Source: an uncultured Succinivibrionaceae bacterium (lineage in GTDB: Bacteria > Pseudomonadota > Gammaproteobacteria > Enterobacterales > Succinivibrionaceae). From it: a stretch of 35,636 nucleotides of DNA. A model generated the notes under the pieces. That model was given only the letters and a program-made list of their open reading frames with translations, was not told the origin of the DNA and did not search any database. Made by a program: the position numbers and the translations under genes. Shown piece by piece: positions 1-9,690 of the stretch. The stretch lies in contig CALXNU010000017.1 of the NCBI GenBank assembly GCA_944389835.1, positions 1 through 35,636 on the forward strand. Direction: 5' to 3'. Position 1 is the first letter of the stretch; each line of letters starts with the position of its first letter.

Positions 1-76
1 GGAGCCGTGTGCGGTAAAGTCGCACGCACGGTTCTGAGGGAGGGGCAAGGCGCTAAACGCCATCCCCTACCCCTAT
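1..76 (+). mobile_element. Group II intron, 3' end only (domains V and VI)
   Basis: Positions 2-34 fold as a group II domain V: GAGCCGT (2-8) pairs with ACGGTTC (28-34), an upper stem 9-13/21-25 follows, and a two-base bulge (26-27) separates them. The AGC catalytic triad is at 3-5. Domain VI follows: GGGG 42-45 pairs with CCCC 64-67 and GGCG 49-52 with CGCC 58-61. A69 is left bulged as the likely branch-point adenosine, 7 bases before an AT end at 75-76, the family's usual spacing and terminal dinucleotide. The rest of the ribozyme and any intron-encoded reverse transcriptase would lie left of the window. Activity cannot be judged from this fragment. Confidence 0.88.
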
Positions 77-241
77 TTTTTTTGTTAAAGATATTGCAAT
101 TAAATGCATAATTTATTCTTTTGTCACAATAAAAAGCAAAAACTGCCCGTATAATATAAAAATAAGTTGCGCAAAAATTTGTTTTAAGCAGCACTGACGA
201 CGTTTTTTAAAAAAACTTATATTGATTTAAGGTTAATTAAA
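77..241 (+). promoter_or_regulatory. AT-rich ung upstream region with a weak promoter candidate
   Basis: This stretch between the intron end and ung has no credible ORF. A perfect TATAAT lies at 150-155, but no good -35 box stands 16-18 bases before it; the nearest TTGTCA (121-126) is 23 bases away. A TAAGG at 228-232 is a plausible ribosome binding site for the ung TTG codon. The intron insertion may have displaced the original upstream sequence of ung, which is inference. Confidence 0.3.
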
Positions 242-934
242 TTGACAGCAACATGGCATGATATTATCGGTCCTTTAAAGGAAACCGAGAATTTTAAACA
301 CGCTTTAGCGTATGTAAAGGAATGCAGAAGCGCCGGAGAAACAATTTTTCCACCTGAAAATTTGGTCTTTAATGCTTTTAGATTAACTCCTTTTGATAAG
401 CTTAAAGTGGTAATTATGGGGCAAGATCCTTATCACGAAAAGGGTCAAGCCATGGGTTTATCTTTTTCAGTACCTGCAGGAGTGCCAGTTCCTCCTTCCT
501 TACAAAATATTTATAAGGAATTAGCATCTGATGTCCCAGGTTTTAGTATTCCAGGACATGGCTGTTTAGTGCCCTGGGCCAGGCAAGGAGTGTTACTTTT
601 AAACTCAGTTTTAACTGTAAAAGAGGGAATTGCCTACTCTCATCACAATCAAGGCTGGGAAGAGTTTACCGATGGGGTCATTGAGGCAATTAATAATAAT
701 TGTGAGGGAATTGTCTTTATGTTATGGGGCAATGCCGCCCGCTCTAAATGCGCCAAAGTAGATAGAAATCGCCATTTAGTCTTAGAAAGTGCTCACCCAA
801 GTCCACTTTCAGCCCATCGAGGCTTCTTTGGCTGCCATCATTTCTCAAAGGCCAATGCTTATTTACAAGCCCAAGGAAAAACTGCCATTAACTGGCAGTT
901 ACCTTTGTATTTAGAAAGCCAAGATTTAGTTTAA
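242..934 (+). CDS. ung: Uracil-DNA glycosylase
   Basis: Family 1 uracil-DNA glycosylase, which removes uracil from DNA to start base excision repair in the cytoplasm. The 230-residue length matches E. coli Ung (229). The water-activating motif GQDPYH is at residues 60-65, with Asp62 as the general base. The uracil-binding and DNA-intercalating loop HPSPLSAHR is at 185-193, with the conserved histidine. The start is TTG at 242: an AAGG stands 9 bases upstream and the N-terminal TWHD aligns with the E. coli start region, so no upstream ATG is needed. The 3' end overlaps the convergent pseG by 9 bases, with no terminator between them. Nothing links it functionally to the flagellar block. Identification is secure. 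Confidence 0.97.
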   Translation: MTATWHDIIGPLKETENFKHALAYVKECRSAGETIFPPENLVFNAFRLTPFDKLKVVIMGQDPYHEKGQAMGLSFSVPAGVPVPPSLQNIYKELASDVPGFSIPGHGCLVPWARQGVLLLNSVLTVKEGIAYSHHNQGWEEFTDGVIEAINNNCEGIVFMLWGNAARSKCAKVDRNRHLVLESAHPSPLSAHRGFFGCHHFSKANAYLQAQGKTAINWQLPLYLESQDLV

Positions 935-1921
935 AAGTTCAAAGATTTTGTTGGCAATGCGCAAAAGGCCATTGCCATCAATCACTTGTGGGCATTTAGC
1001 TTTAATTAAAGGGGCTTTTTCTTGAAGCTCAAAAAGCTTATCAAGAAGAACTTGAGGCTTTTTAAGATCTGAAAAAGGCAGGGCCAAACCTAAGCCTAGT
1101 TGTTCTATGACAAGTGGGCCTAATTCTTGATTGTCTGCAACACTTACGCAAATTGAAGGAATGGAGGCGGCAATACGCTCAAAGGTCATGCCACCTGCTG
1201 CCCCTAAAGCCAAATCAATAGAGCTAAAAAGCGCAGGGACGTCGCTACTGTGGGTTAAGTAGGTAAAACCTTTTTGGTTTAAGGTAAGCTTTTTAATCTC
1301 ATCTTTTAAAGGATTGGCGATGCCTGCTAATACTGTAAAGTCAAAATATTTTTGAGCATTAATTTTAAGTAAGCTCTCAAGGCTTATTTTCAAAGCCCCA
1401 AGAGGATCTGCCCCGCCAAAGTTTACTAAGATGCGACTTTTCCCAAAATTAGGGGTCTTTTTAATTCTAGTAAATTCTTTTTTAGTTAAGGAAAAGGAAG
1501 GTCCTACAAAAATTTTAGCATCGGGATTTACAAGGGCCTGATAATCACTTGCCTTTCTTAAAAGGCCTTGATCAAAGAGTAGATCACAGTTGTGGGGGCG
1601 ATTGGCAAGATCATCGATGATAATGACTTTGGCAAAGTCACGCACGGCACTTTCAATTTTTGCATCAATATAGTAATGATCAAAAAGCACTTCTTCAACT
1701 TGAAGATTATAAAGAGCGTTTGGGATTTCATCTAAAGTAGGTACTCTTATAATCTTTTCATATAAAGTGCATAAGTTTTCAAGCTCAGGGCTTAAAGAGT
1801 CGGTGACTAAATATAAATGATAATTTAAAGCTTTAAGGTTTGGCAAAATACCATTAATGCGCATTAAATGCCCAGTACCAATACTAGGATCTGCTTTTAA
1901 AACCACCGCAAGTTTAGGCAT
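926..1921 (-). CDS. pseG: UDP-2,4-diacetamido-2,4,6-trideoxy-beta-L-altropyranose hydrolase
   Basis: PseG, the GT-B-fold hydrolase that removes UDP in the fourth step of pseudaminic acid synthesis. The N-terminus carries the GTGHLMR motif (residues 15-21), whose His18 corresponds to the catalytic histidine of Campylobacter PseG. A glycine-rich [13 protein letters not shown] segment in the C-terminal half fits the UDP-binding lobe of the MurG-like fold. Length is 331 residues; family members are often shorter (about 275), so the C-terminal half is somewhat long. The ATG overlaps the end of pseF by 8 bases, which implies translational coupling. It is the last gene of the flrA-pse block and runs 9 bases into the end of ung. 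The product goes to the PseI synthase, whose gene is not in this window. Confidence 0.93.
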   Translation of the reverse strand: MPKLAVVLKADPSIGTGHLMRINGILPNLKALNYHLYLVTDSLSPELENLCTLYEKIIRVPTLDEIPNALYNLQVEEVLFDHYYIDAKIESAVRDFAKVIIIDDLANRPHNCDLLFDQGLLRKASDYQALVNPDAKIFVGPSFSLTKKEFTRIKKTPNFGKSRILVNFGGADPLGALKISLESLLKINAQKYFDFTVLAGIANPLKDEIKKLTLNQKGFTYLTHSSDVPALFSSIDLALGAAGGMTFERIAASIPSICVSVADNQELGPLVIEQLGLGLALPFSDLKKPQVLLDKLFELQEKAPLIKAKCPQVIDGNGLLRIANKIFELLN

Positions 1922-2618
1922 TTTTAAGATCCTCTAAAGCTTTATATAAAGCTTTAGCTAATAAAAAGTCCTCAGGGGTGTCAATATCGACCACATGATG
2001 TCGGTCAATAGGCAGGGCATAGGCTTTTTTAATTTGGCTTAGATCTTCTATGATACTTGCCTTGTAAAAATAAAATTGTGCGGCATCTTGATAGGCTTTG
2101 ACTAGATCTTGTGAGCGCATAGGAAAGCAATCTGGCATAAAACAATGCGGGGTATGATCTTGGTCTAAATAGACTGCTCTTTGAATTGGGAAAGGAAATT
2201 CGGTACAAGAGTAGAGATAATCTAAGTTTTTCTCTTGAAAAATCTCAAAGCCATGTTTTAGATCTGAGATTTCCATTAAAGGGGCGGTGGCATAAATACA
2301 GGTCACAACTTCAATGGGGCTTTGATTTTGTCCATCATCTTTTACGCGTTGATAGGCATCAAGCACCGGTACAAAAGAGGAGGTGTGATTATCGGCAATG
2401 GCTTTATCGCGCAAAAAAGGCACTTGTGCGCCATACTCTTTGGCAACCCTTGCAATTTCCTCATCGTCAGTTGAGACGATGACGCGGGAGAAAATCTTTG
2501 ATTCAAGAGCCTTTTCAATGCTATAGGCAATAAGTGGTTTACCCCAAAAATCTTTAATATTTTTTTTAGGGATCCTCGTAGAACCCCCGCGAGCTGGAAT
2601 GACGCAAATATTATTCAT
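1914..2618 (-). CDS. pseF: Pseudaminic acid cytidylyltransferase
   Basis: PseF activates pseudaminic acid with CTP to CMP-pseudaminic acid, the donor for flagellin glycosylation. The N-terminal nucleotide-binding motif ARGGSTRIPKKN (residues 9-20) is the signature of the CMP-sialic acid synthetase family. FPIQRAVYLD and the C-terminal DIDTPEDFLLAK are typical of the PseF/NeuA group. The 234-residue length matches PseF and is too short for bifunctional NeuA. PseF is preferred over a legionaminic or sialic acid enzyme because PseB, PseC and PseG surround it. It is separated from pseC by 96 bases that hold a hairpin, and overlaps pseG by 8 bases. Confidence 0.92.
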   Translation of the reverse strand: MNNICVIPARGGSTRIPKKNIKDFWGKPLIAYSIEKALESKIFSRVIVSTDDEEIARVAKEYGAQVPFLRDKAIADNHTSSFVPVLDAYQRVKDDGQNQSPIEVVTCIYATAPLMEISDLKHGFEIFQEKNLDYLYSCTEFPFPIQRAVYLDQDHTPHCFMPDCFPMRSQDLVKAYQDAAQFYFYKASIIEDLSQIKKAYALPIDRHHVVDIDTPEDFLLAKALYKALEDLKNA

Positions 2619-2627
2619 TATAAAATT

Positions 2628-2679
2628 CCGGCAAGAAAACTCCCTTCTTTGTGGAGAGGACTTGCCGTCCTCCTTTTTT
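2628..2679. other. Hairpin with T-run in the pseC-pseF gap
   Basis: Read on the plus strand, GAGGAC (2656-2661) and GTCCTC (2667-2672) form a 6-bp stem with loop TTGCC, followed by CTTTTTT ending at 2679. This has the form of an intrinsic terminator, but for transcription opposite to the pse genes. A competing pairing joins CGGCAAG (2629-2635) with CTTGCCG (2661-2667). On the minus strand that pairing lies a few bases before the pseF start. Function is unknown; it could end antisense transcription or modulate pseF translation. Confidence 0.45.
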
Positions 2680-2714
2680 ACTTTAACTTTTATGTTTTGT
2701 GTAAGCTTTTATCT

Positions 2715-3869
2715 TTAGACTTTATCTAAGCTTTCTAAAAGCAAGGCACAAATTAAGGATAAATCGCGCTTTTCAAGCCTTACATGCAAAGGAATGGATA
2801 AGGCGCGTTTAAAAAACTTATCTGAGCCTTCAAGATGGATTTTGCCATAGTAAGGATGGCGGCTTATTGGCAAATAGTGAATTTGCACGCCAATGCCTTT
2901 AGCTCTTAGTGTTTGATAGACGCAATCGCGATTTGGTACCCCAATTTGATAAAGATGCCAAGAAGATAAGTTTTCCTCATGTTCTTCAAGATCTGCCATC
3001 GGTAAACTTATATCGTATTCTTTTAAATGCTCATTTAAAAAGGTCGGATAAAGCTTGGCTAAAGCGCGTCTTTTTTCCAGAAACTTATCTAATTTATTAA
3101 GCTGTGAGATCCCTAAAGCGGCTTGTACATCGCTTAAGCGATAGTTAAAACCCAGGGTTTGCATCTCATAATAAAATTCAGGATAGCTTTGATCTTGAAG
3201 GAGGGCTTTATCGTGGACAATACCATGGGATCTTAAAAGTTGTAATTCTTTGTATAAACCTTCATCTTGACAGGTCACGGCACCGCCTTCACAGGTGGTA
3301 ATAATTTTTACCGGATGAAAGGAGAACACACAAAGATCACTGTATTTACAAGAACCAATTGTATCGCCTTTATAAACTGCCCCTAAGGCGTGGGCGGCAT
3401 CTTCGATTAAATAAAAACCGTATTCTTGTTTTAATTTATAAAGGCCTGCCAAATCTAAAGGACGACCACTTAAATGGACGGCCACGACTGCTTTGACAAA
3501 AATGCCTTGCGCTTTTAGGCGCTCTAAGGCCTTTTTTAAAGTTTTTGGGGTAATAAGGCCACTTTTTTCATCGACATCGACAAATTCGACTTTAGCTCCC
3601 ACCATACGCGCACAATTTGCCGAGGAGACAAAGCTTACATTGGAGACTAAAACGGTATCTTGAGGACCTATGCCTAAAGCTAACATACTAATGTGTAAAG
3701 CTGCAGTAGCTGAGCTTACAGCAACACAATAGGGGGCGTTTACTCGTAAGGCTAGCTCTTCTTCAAAAAGTGGAACTTGGGGGCCTGTGGTTAGATAATC
3801 GGAGCGTAAAGTTGAGGCTACCGCCTCAACATCCTCTTCATCAATACACTGTCTACTGTATGGAATCAT
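2715..3869 (-). CDS. pseC: UDP-4-amino-4,6-dideoxy-N-acetyl-beta-L-altrosamine transaminase
   Basis: PseC is the PLP-dependent aminotransferase of the second pseudaminic acid step. It adds an amino group from glutamate to C4 of the keto sugar made by PseB. It is a DegT/DnrJ/EryC1 enzyme of 384 residues, the usual size. The N-terminus IPYSRQCIDEEDV and DYLTTGP match PseC. IEDAAHALGA (155-164) holds the Asp that contacts the PLP ring nitrogen, and FHPVKIITTCEGG (184-196) holds Lys188, the expected Schiff-base lysine. The ATG directly follows the stop codon of pseB (TAAATG), so the two are coupled. The 96-base gap after it to pseF is the only real gap in the pse block. Confidence 0.95.
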   Translation of the reverse strand: MIPYSRQCIDEEDVEAVASTLRSDYLTTGPQVPLFEEELALRVNAPYCVAVSSATAALHISMLALGIGPQDTVLVSNVSFVSSANCARMVGAKVEFVDVDEKSGLITPKTLKKALERLKAQGIFVKAVVAVHLSGRPLDLAGLYKLKQEYGFYLIEDAAHALGAVYKGDTIGSCKYSDLCVFSFHPVKIITTCEGGAVTCQDEGLYKELQLLRSHGIVHDKALLQDQSYPEFYYEMQTLGFNYRLSDVQAALGISQLNKLDKFLEKRRALAKLYPTFLNEHLKEYDISLPMADLEEHEENLSSWHLYQIGVPNRDCVYQTLRAKGIGVQIHYLPISRHPYYGKIHLEGSDKFFKRALSIPLHVRLEKRDLSLICALLLESLDKV

Positions 3870-6412
<2,543 letters not shown>

Positions 6413-6417
6413 AATAA

Positions 6418-6464
6418 AATCCCGTTGTTAACTTTTGTACAATTTTACAACAACTGTTGGGATT
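6418..6464 (-). promoter_or_regulatory. flrA leader inverted repeat covering the ribosome binding site
   Basis: On the minus strand, AATCCC (6464-6459) and GTTGTT (6454-6449) can pair with AACAAC (6429-6424) and GGGATT (6423-6418): 12 base pairs, a 4-base bulge and a 19-base loop. GGGA of the last arm lies 7 bases before the flrA ATG and looks like its ribosome binding site, so the fold would hide it. A TTGACA (6472-6467), 17 bases, TGTAAA (6449-6444) promoter candidate overlaps the repeat. If transcripts start there, the 5' arm is not transcribed and the repeat would act as a DNA operator instead. Confidence 0.5.
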
Positions 6465-6555
6465 ATTGTCAAAAATTTGACCGAAACTTAAAAAATAACT
6501 GTCAAAAGATAAAAAATTGCTTAATTTTTAATTAATTATTTGTTCAAAAAAGTGG

Positions 6556-6571
6556 TGGCATATATGTTGCT
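6556..6571 (+). promoter_or_regulatory. Sigma-54 promoter of flgJ
   Basis: TGGCATATATGTTGCT matches the sigma-54 consensus TGGCACG-N4-TTGCW except at the CG. GG (6557-6558) and GC (6569-6570) are separated by the obligatory 10 bases. Transcription would start near 6582, giving a leader of about 36 bases to the flgJ ATG at 6618. The sigma-54 activator FlrA is encoded divergently next to it. Confidence 0.82.
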
Positions 6572-6617
6572 TTGAGCCTTAATGGATAGTTTTGTGTTCC
6601 ACATGGGGGAGACTTTT

Positions 6618-7613
6618 ATGGAGTCTTTGAATATTAAATCTGCAACCGACTTAGGCTTAGTTGCCGATACGCGCAATTTAAATAAGTTACGAACCCTAGG
6701 TTTAGGCAGTGTGGAAGAACAAGCCCAAGCACTCAAAACTGCTGCCTCGCAATTTGAGGCTTTACTTATGAAGCAGTGTTTTGAGGCTTTTGAAAACTCA
6801 AATCGTGCTTTAAATGAAGACTCTCCATTACATAGCAAATACTCAGGATTTTTTGAAAGTATGTTAACCGATCAAAGAGTCGAGGCTATGATGCAAAGTC
6901 GGGGTAGTTTGAATAAAAACTCCATTACTTATCTTATTGCCAAACAATTTGCAGGAAGCTTAGGCGATGAGGGGAAAAAGCTTTTAGAAAGTTTAACAGC
7001 TCCCACTCAAGGTAGTTTAAGCGCTTCAAATGAAGTAAGTGTTAAAGGCTCCTATGTTAAAGCACAAGGCTTATCTCCGCTTGAACTGTCAAATGCTAAA
7101 GCATCTTTAAATGCTTACCATCAAACTTTTAGGCGCGAGGATTTACCACCTGTTCCAAAGAACTTTGCCGATGCGCAAGACTTTGTTGACAAGCTCATGC
7201 CTTATGCCGTGAAGGCTACTGAAGGCAGTGGCATGAATCCTTTAGTTCTGCTCTCACAAGCGGCCTTAGAGACCGGTTGGGGTGAGCATGTTAAAGGTAA
7301 TAACTTTTATGGCATTAAAGCTGGAGGCTCGTGGCGTGGGGAGACGGAAGATTTTGCCACACATGAGTTTTTAGGCGGCAAGAGTGTTTCTATTCGGGAT
7401 ACTTTTAGAGCCTATCCTTCAGTTTTAGAGAGTATGCAAGATTATGTGAGCCTCATTCAAAACAATGAGCGCTATCACAAGGCCGCAAAAATTTCATGGG
7501 ACCCTGAGAGATATTTTGAGGAAATTCAAAAGGCTGGATATGCAACTGATCCTAATTATGCCTCAAAGCTTACTCAAATTTCTCGCAAGATCGCATTTAT
7601 GGCATACAAATAG
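6618..7613 (+). CDS. flgJ: Flagellar rod assembly protein and peptidoglycan hydrolase FlgJ
   Basis: FlgJ scaffolds rod assembly in the periplasm and cuts peptidoglycan so the rod can pass. The N-terminal rod-binding domain includes ASQFEALLMKQCFEAFE. A linker follows, then a C-terminal glucosaminidase domain containing LSQAALETGWGEH with the conserved Glu. The start is placed at 6618 (331 residues), because GGGGGAG stands 6 bases before it. An in-frame ATG at 6582 would begin at the expected transcription start and has no ribosome site. It heads flgJ-flgK-flgL; the flgB-I genes that usually precede flgJ are absent from the window. The last codons overlap a second sigma-54-type promoter for flgK. 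Confidence 0.95.
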   Translation: MESLNIKSATDLGLVADTRNLNKLRTLGLGSVEEQAQALKTAASQFEALLMKQCFEAFENSNRALNEDSPLHSKYSGFFESMLTDQRVEAMMQSRGSLNKNSITYLIAKQFAGSLGDEGKKLLESLTAPTQGSLSASNEVSVKGSYVKAQGLSPLELSNAKASLNAYHQTFRREDLPPVPKNFADAQDFVDKLMPYAVKATEGSGMNPLVLLSQAALETGWGEHVKGNNFYGIKAGGSWRGETEDFATHEFLGGKSVSIRDTFRAYPSVLESMQDYVSLIQNNERYHKAAKISWDPERYFEEIQKAGYATDPNYASKLTQISRKIAFMAYK

Positions 7614-7615
7614 CA
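7600..7615 (+). promoter_or_regulatory. Second sigma-54-type promoter, for flgK-flgL
   Basis: TGGCATACAAATAGCA overlaps the flgJ stop codon. GG (7601-7602) and GC (7613-7614) are again 10 bases apart; the -24 box is TGGCA and the -12 box TAGCA, one mismatch from TTGCA. The start would fall near 7626, giving flgK a leader of about 47 bases that contains the hairpin at 7641-7658. Confidence 0.6.
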
Positions 7616-7640
7616 TATATGGATAAAAAGATTTAAAAAA

Positions 7641-7664
7641 AGGCGGAATTTGCCGCCTAGGCGG
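7641..7664 (+). promoter_or_regulatory. flgK leader: duplicated AGGCGG with a shared complement
   Basis: AGGCGG occurs at 7641-7646 and 7659-7664, with the complement CCGCCT between them at 7653-7658. The first copy and CCGCCT form a 6-bp hairpin with loop AATTTG. The second copy is the ribosome binding site of flgK, 8 bases before its ATG. Pairing of CCGCCT with the first copy leaves the site free; pairing with the second (CCGC-CTAG-GCGG) would block it. A switch is possible but inferred. Confidence 0.5.
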
Positions 7665-7672
7665 ATGATTTA

Positions 7673-9673
7673 ATGCTTGATCTATTACAAACTGGTAAAT
7701 ATGGATTGTTGGCTCATCAGAACCTACTCCATACCACCTCAAATAACATTTCAAATGTCAACACTGAAGGCTATGTCCGTCAGAATACTAATTACTATAC
7801 CTCAGTAATTGATTGGGGCATCGGTGAATCTTATACCCGCCGTATGTACGATCAATACGTACAAAGAGAGCTTTTTAGAGACAGAGGCACAGTAGGTTAC
7901 TATGATGCCTATATCTCCGGTATGGATACCGTAGATAGTATGCTCTCTGAGTCTTCCATGAATATTGCATCTTCATTAAACTCTTATTTTTCCGCCCTGC
8001 AAGATGCAGTACAAGATCCAACTTCTACCGCTTCAAGACGTGAGCTTTTAGCACAGCTTGAGATCATGGTAGATCGCTATGGTACTTTAAATGCCAATAT
8101 CACTAATGAACTAAAAGATGTTAATGCCAAGATTGATGATACGGTCACTACCATTAACGATTTAGTCTATAACATTTATGAAGTAAACAAGCAGATCAAT
8201 CAATTACCAAATGAGCAAAGCGATCAAGCTTTACAGTTAAAAGATAAGAGAGATCAGTTAATTTATGAGCTTTCAGAGAAAGTAGATATTAATGTCACCA
8301 CCACTCAAGAAGGCGATCTTTCCCTTTATTTAGGTAACGGTCAGCTTTTAGTAAACGGTGATACCTACGCTACTTTACACTCTAAAAATGATTCTTTTGA
8401 TCCGACAAAGCGCGCCGTATCTATAACCTTTAATACCGAAGGTGATGAGGAGATCGTCATCAACTATAAAGGTTGGGGTGGTGAGCTTGGCGGTTACTTA
8501 CAAAGCACTGATGAAATAAGACAGAGTATGCGTCAATTAGGTCAATTAGCCGTGGCCTTTGCTGATGCAATGAATGTCCAAAATAAATCAGGTATCACCC
8601 TTGAAAATAAGGCAGGTGAGGATTTAATTACTATTCCTACTGCCAAAGCGGTAAGTGATACTGATGGCAGTGCGATGACCGTCTCCTTTATTGAAGGTAA
8701 AGGATCTAATGTTACAGCTAATGATTACAAGGTCGTGTTCTCAGATACCTATGGCGGTGATTTCCACGTCTATATGGTAGAAGATGGCCGTGAGATTGAT
8801 ATTACAGATCAGGTCGCAATTGGCGCTGATGCAAATGGTAATTTAGAGTTGACCATTGAAGATCATGGTATTGTCATGAACTTCAATCAAACTTATCCAA
8901 CCGGCGCTAAATTCTACGTGCAACCTACCATGCACGCGGCCTACGATATTAAGACTAATATCACCAAACCTGAAGATTTTGCTTTTGCCTCAGCAGTGCG
9001 CGGAAATACAAGTGGCACCAATCAAGGCAATGCAGTTATTGAATTTGAGGGCATGAGTGCCTCAGGTACCAATATGGGTGTAGGCATTGATGCTGATGGC
9101 AATTCAGCTTTCAATAAAGGAGCTCCAACTCGTATTGAAATCGGTAATGATGGCAGTTACATCATCTGCGATAGTGCAGGCAATCGCTTAGGTGCCGCTC
9201 CTGCCTATTGCAATGGTAAGAATGTTTTTGCCAATGCAGTGTGGGATCCAGACAAGTATGAGCCTGGCTACCCAGGCTATGAGTTCTCAATTACTGGTAC
9301 TGTAGAGCCTAATGATAGTTTTGTCATTGAGATTAATTCAGATGGTTACTCTGATAACTCCAATGGCGTACAAATGGGTCTTTTACAACAAGAGAATTTA
9401 GTTTATTCACATGGCTCCAACAAAGTAAGCTTCACTGAAGGTTATGCCAACATTTTAAGTGATGTGGGATCTGCTGTGATGTCAGCTTCAACTAATTTAG
9501 AGGCTGCTCAAGTTAAATGTGAACAGACAGAAAATCTCTTTCAGTCACAAGCAGGTGTTAATCTTGATGAGGAGGCTGCCAACTTAATTCGCTTCCAGCA
9601 ATGCTATGCCGCTTGTGCCAAGATTATATCTACTTCACAAACCGTTTTTGATTCGCTTATTTCAGCGTTCTAA
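7673..9673 (+). CDS. flgK: Flagellar hook-associated protein 1
   Basis: FlgK forms the first junction ring between hook and filament and is exported by the flagellar type III apparatus. The N-terminal D0 helix begins MLDLLQTGKYGLLAHQNLL, followed by the rod/hook-family SNNISNVNTEGYVRQ. The C-terminal D0 helix holds EEAANLIRFQQCYAACAKI before VFDSL near the end. The central region (about 300-560) is variable and probably surface-exposed. At 666 residues it is longer than the Salmonella protein (553), the extra length lying in the middle. The start is fixed by AGGCGG 8 bases upstream. It is 59 bases after flgJ and 17 before flgL. Confidence 0.96.
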   Translation: MLDLLQTGKYGLLAHQNLLHTTSNNISNVNTEGYVRQNTNYYTSVIDWGIGESYTRRMYDQYVQRELFRDRGTVGYYDAYISGMDTVDSMLSESSMNIASSLNSYFSALQDAVQDPTSTASRRELLAQLEIMVDRYGTLNANITNELKDVNAKIDDTVTTINDLVYNIYEVNKQINQLPNEQSDQALQLKDKRDQLIYELSEKVDINVTTTQEGDLSLYLGNGQLLVNGDTYATLHSKNDSFDPTKRAVSITFNTEGDEEIVINYKGWGGELGGYLQSTDEIRQSMRQLGQLAVAFADAMNVQNKSGITLENKAGEDLITIPTAKAVSDTDGSAMTVSFIEGKGSNVTANDYKVVFSDTYGGDFHVYMVEDGREIDITDQVAIGADANGNLELTIEDHGIVMNFNQTYPTGAKFYVQPTMHAAYDIKTNITKPEDFAFASAVRGNTSGTNQGNAVIEFEGMSASGTNMGVGIDADGNSAFNKGAPTRIEIGNDGSYIICDSAGNRLGAAPAYCNGKNVFANAVWDPDKYEPGYPGYEFSITGTVEPNDSFVIEINSDGYSDNSNGVQMGLLQQENLVYSHGSNKVSFTEGYANILSDVGSAVMSASTNLEAAQVKCEQTENLFQSQAGVNLDEEAANLIRFQQCYAACAKIISTSQTVFDSLISAF

Positions 9674-9690
9674 TTTAAGGGAGAGAGAAA

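Noticed and set aside
6582..6617. In-frame ATG at 6582 as the start of flgJ
   Set aside because: It coincides with the expected sigma-54 transcription start and lacks a ribosome site; ATG 6618 has GGGGGAG at 6 bases.
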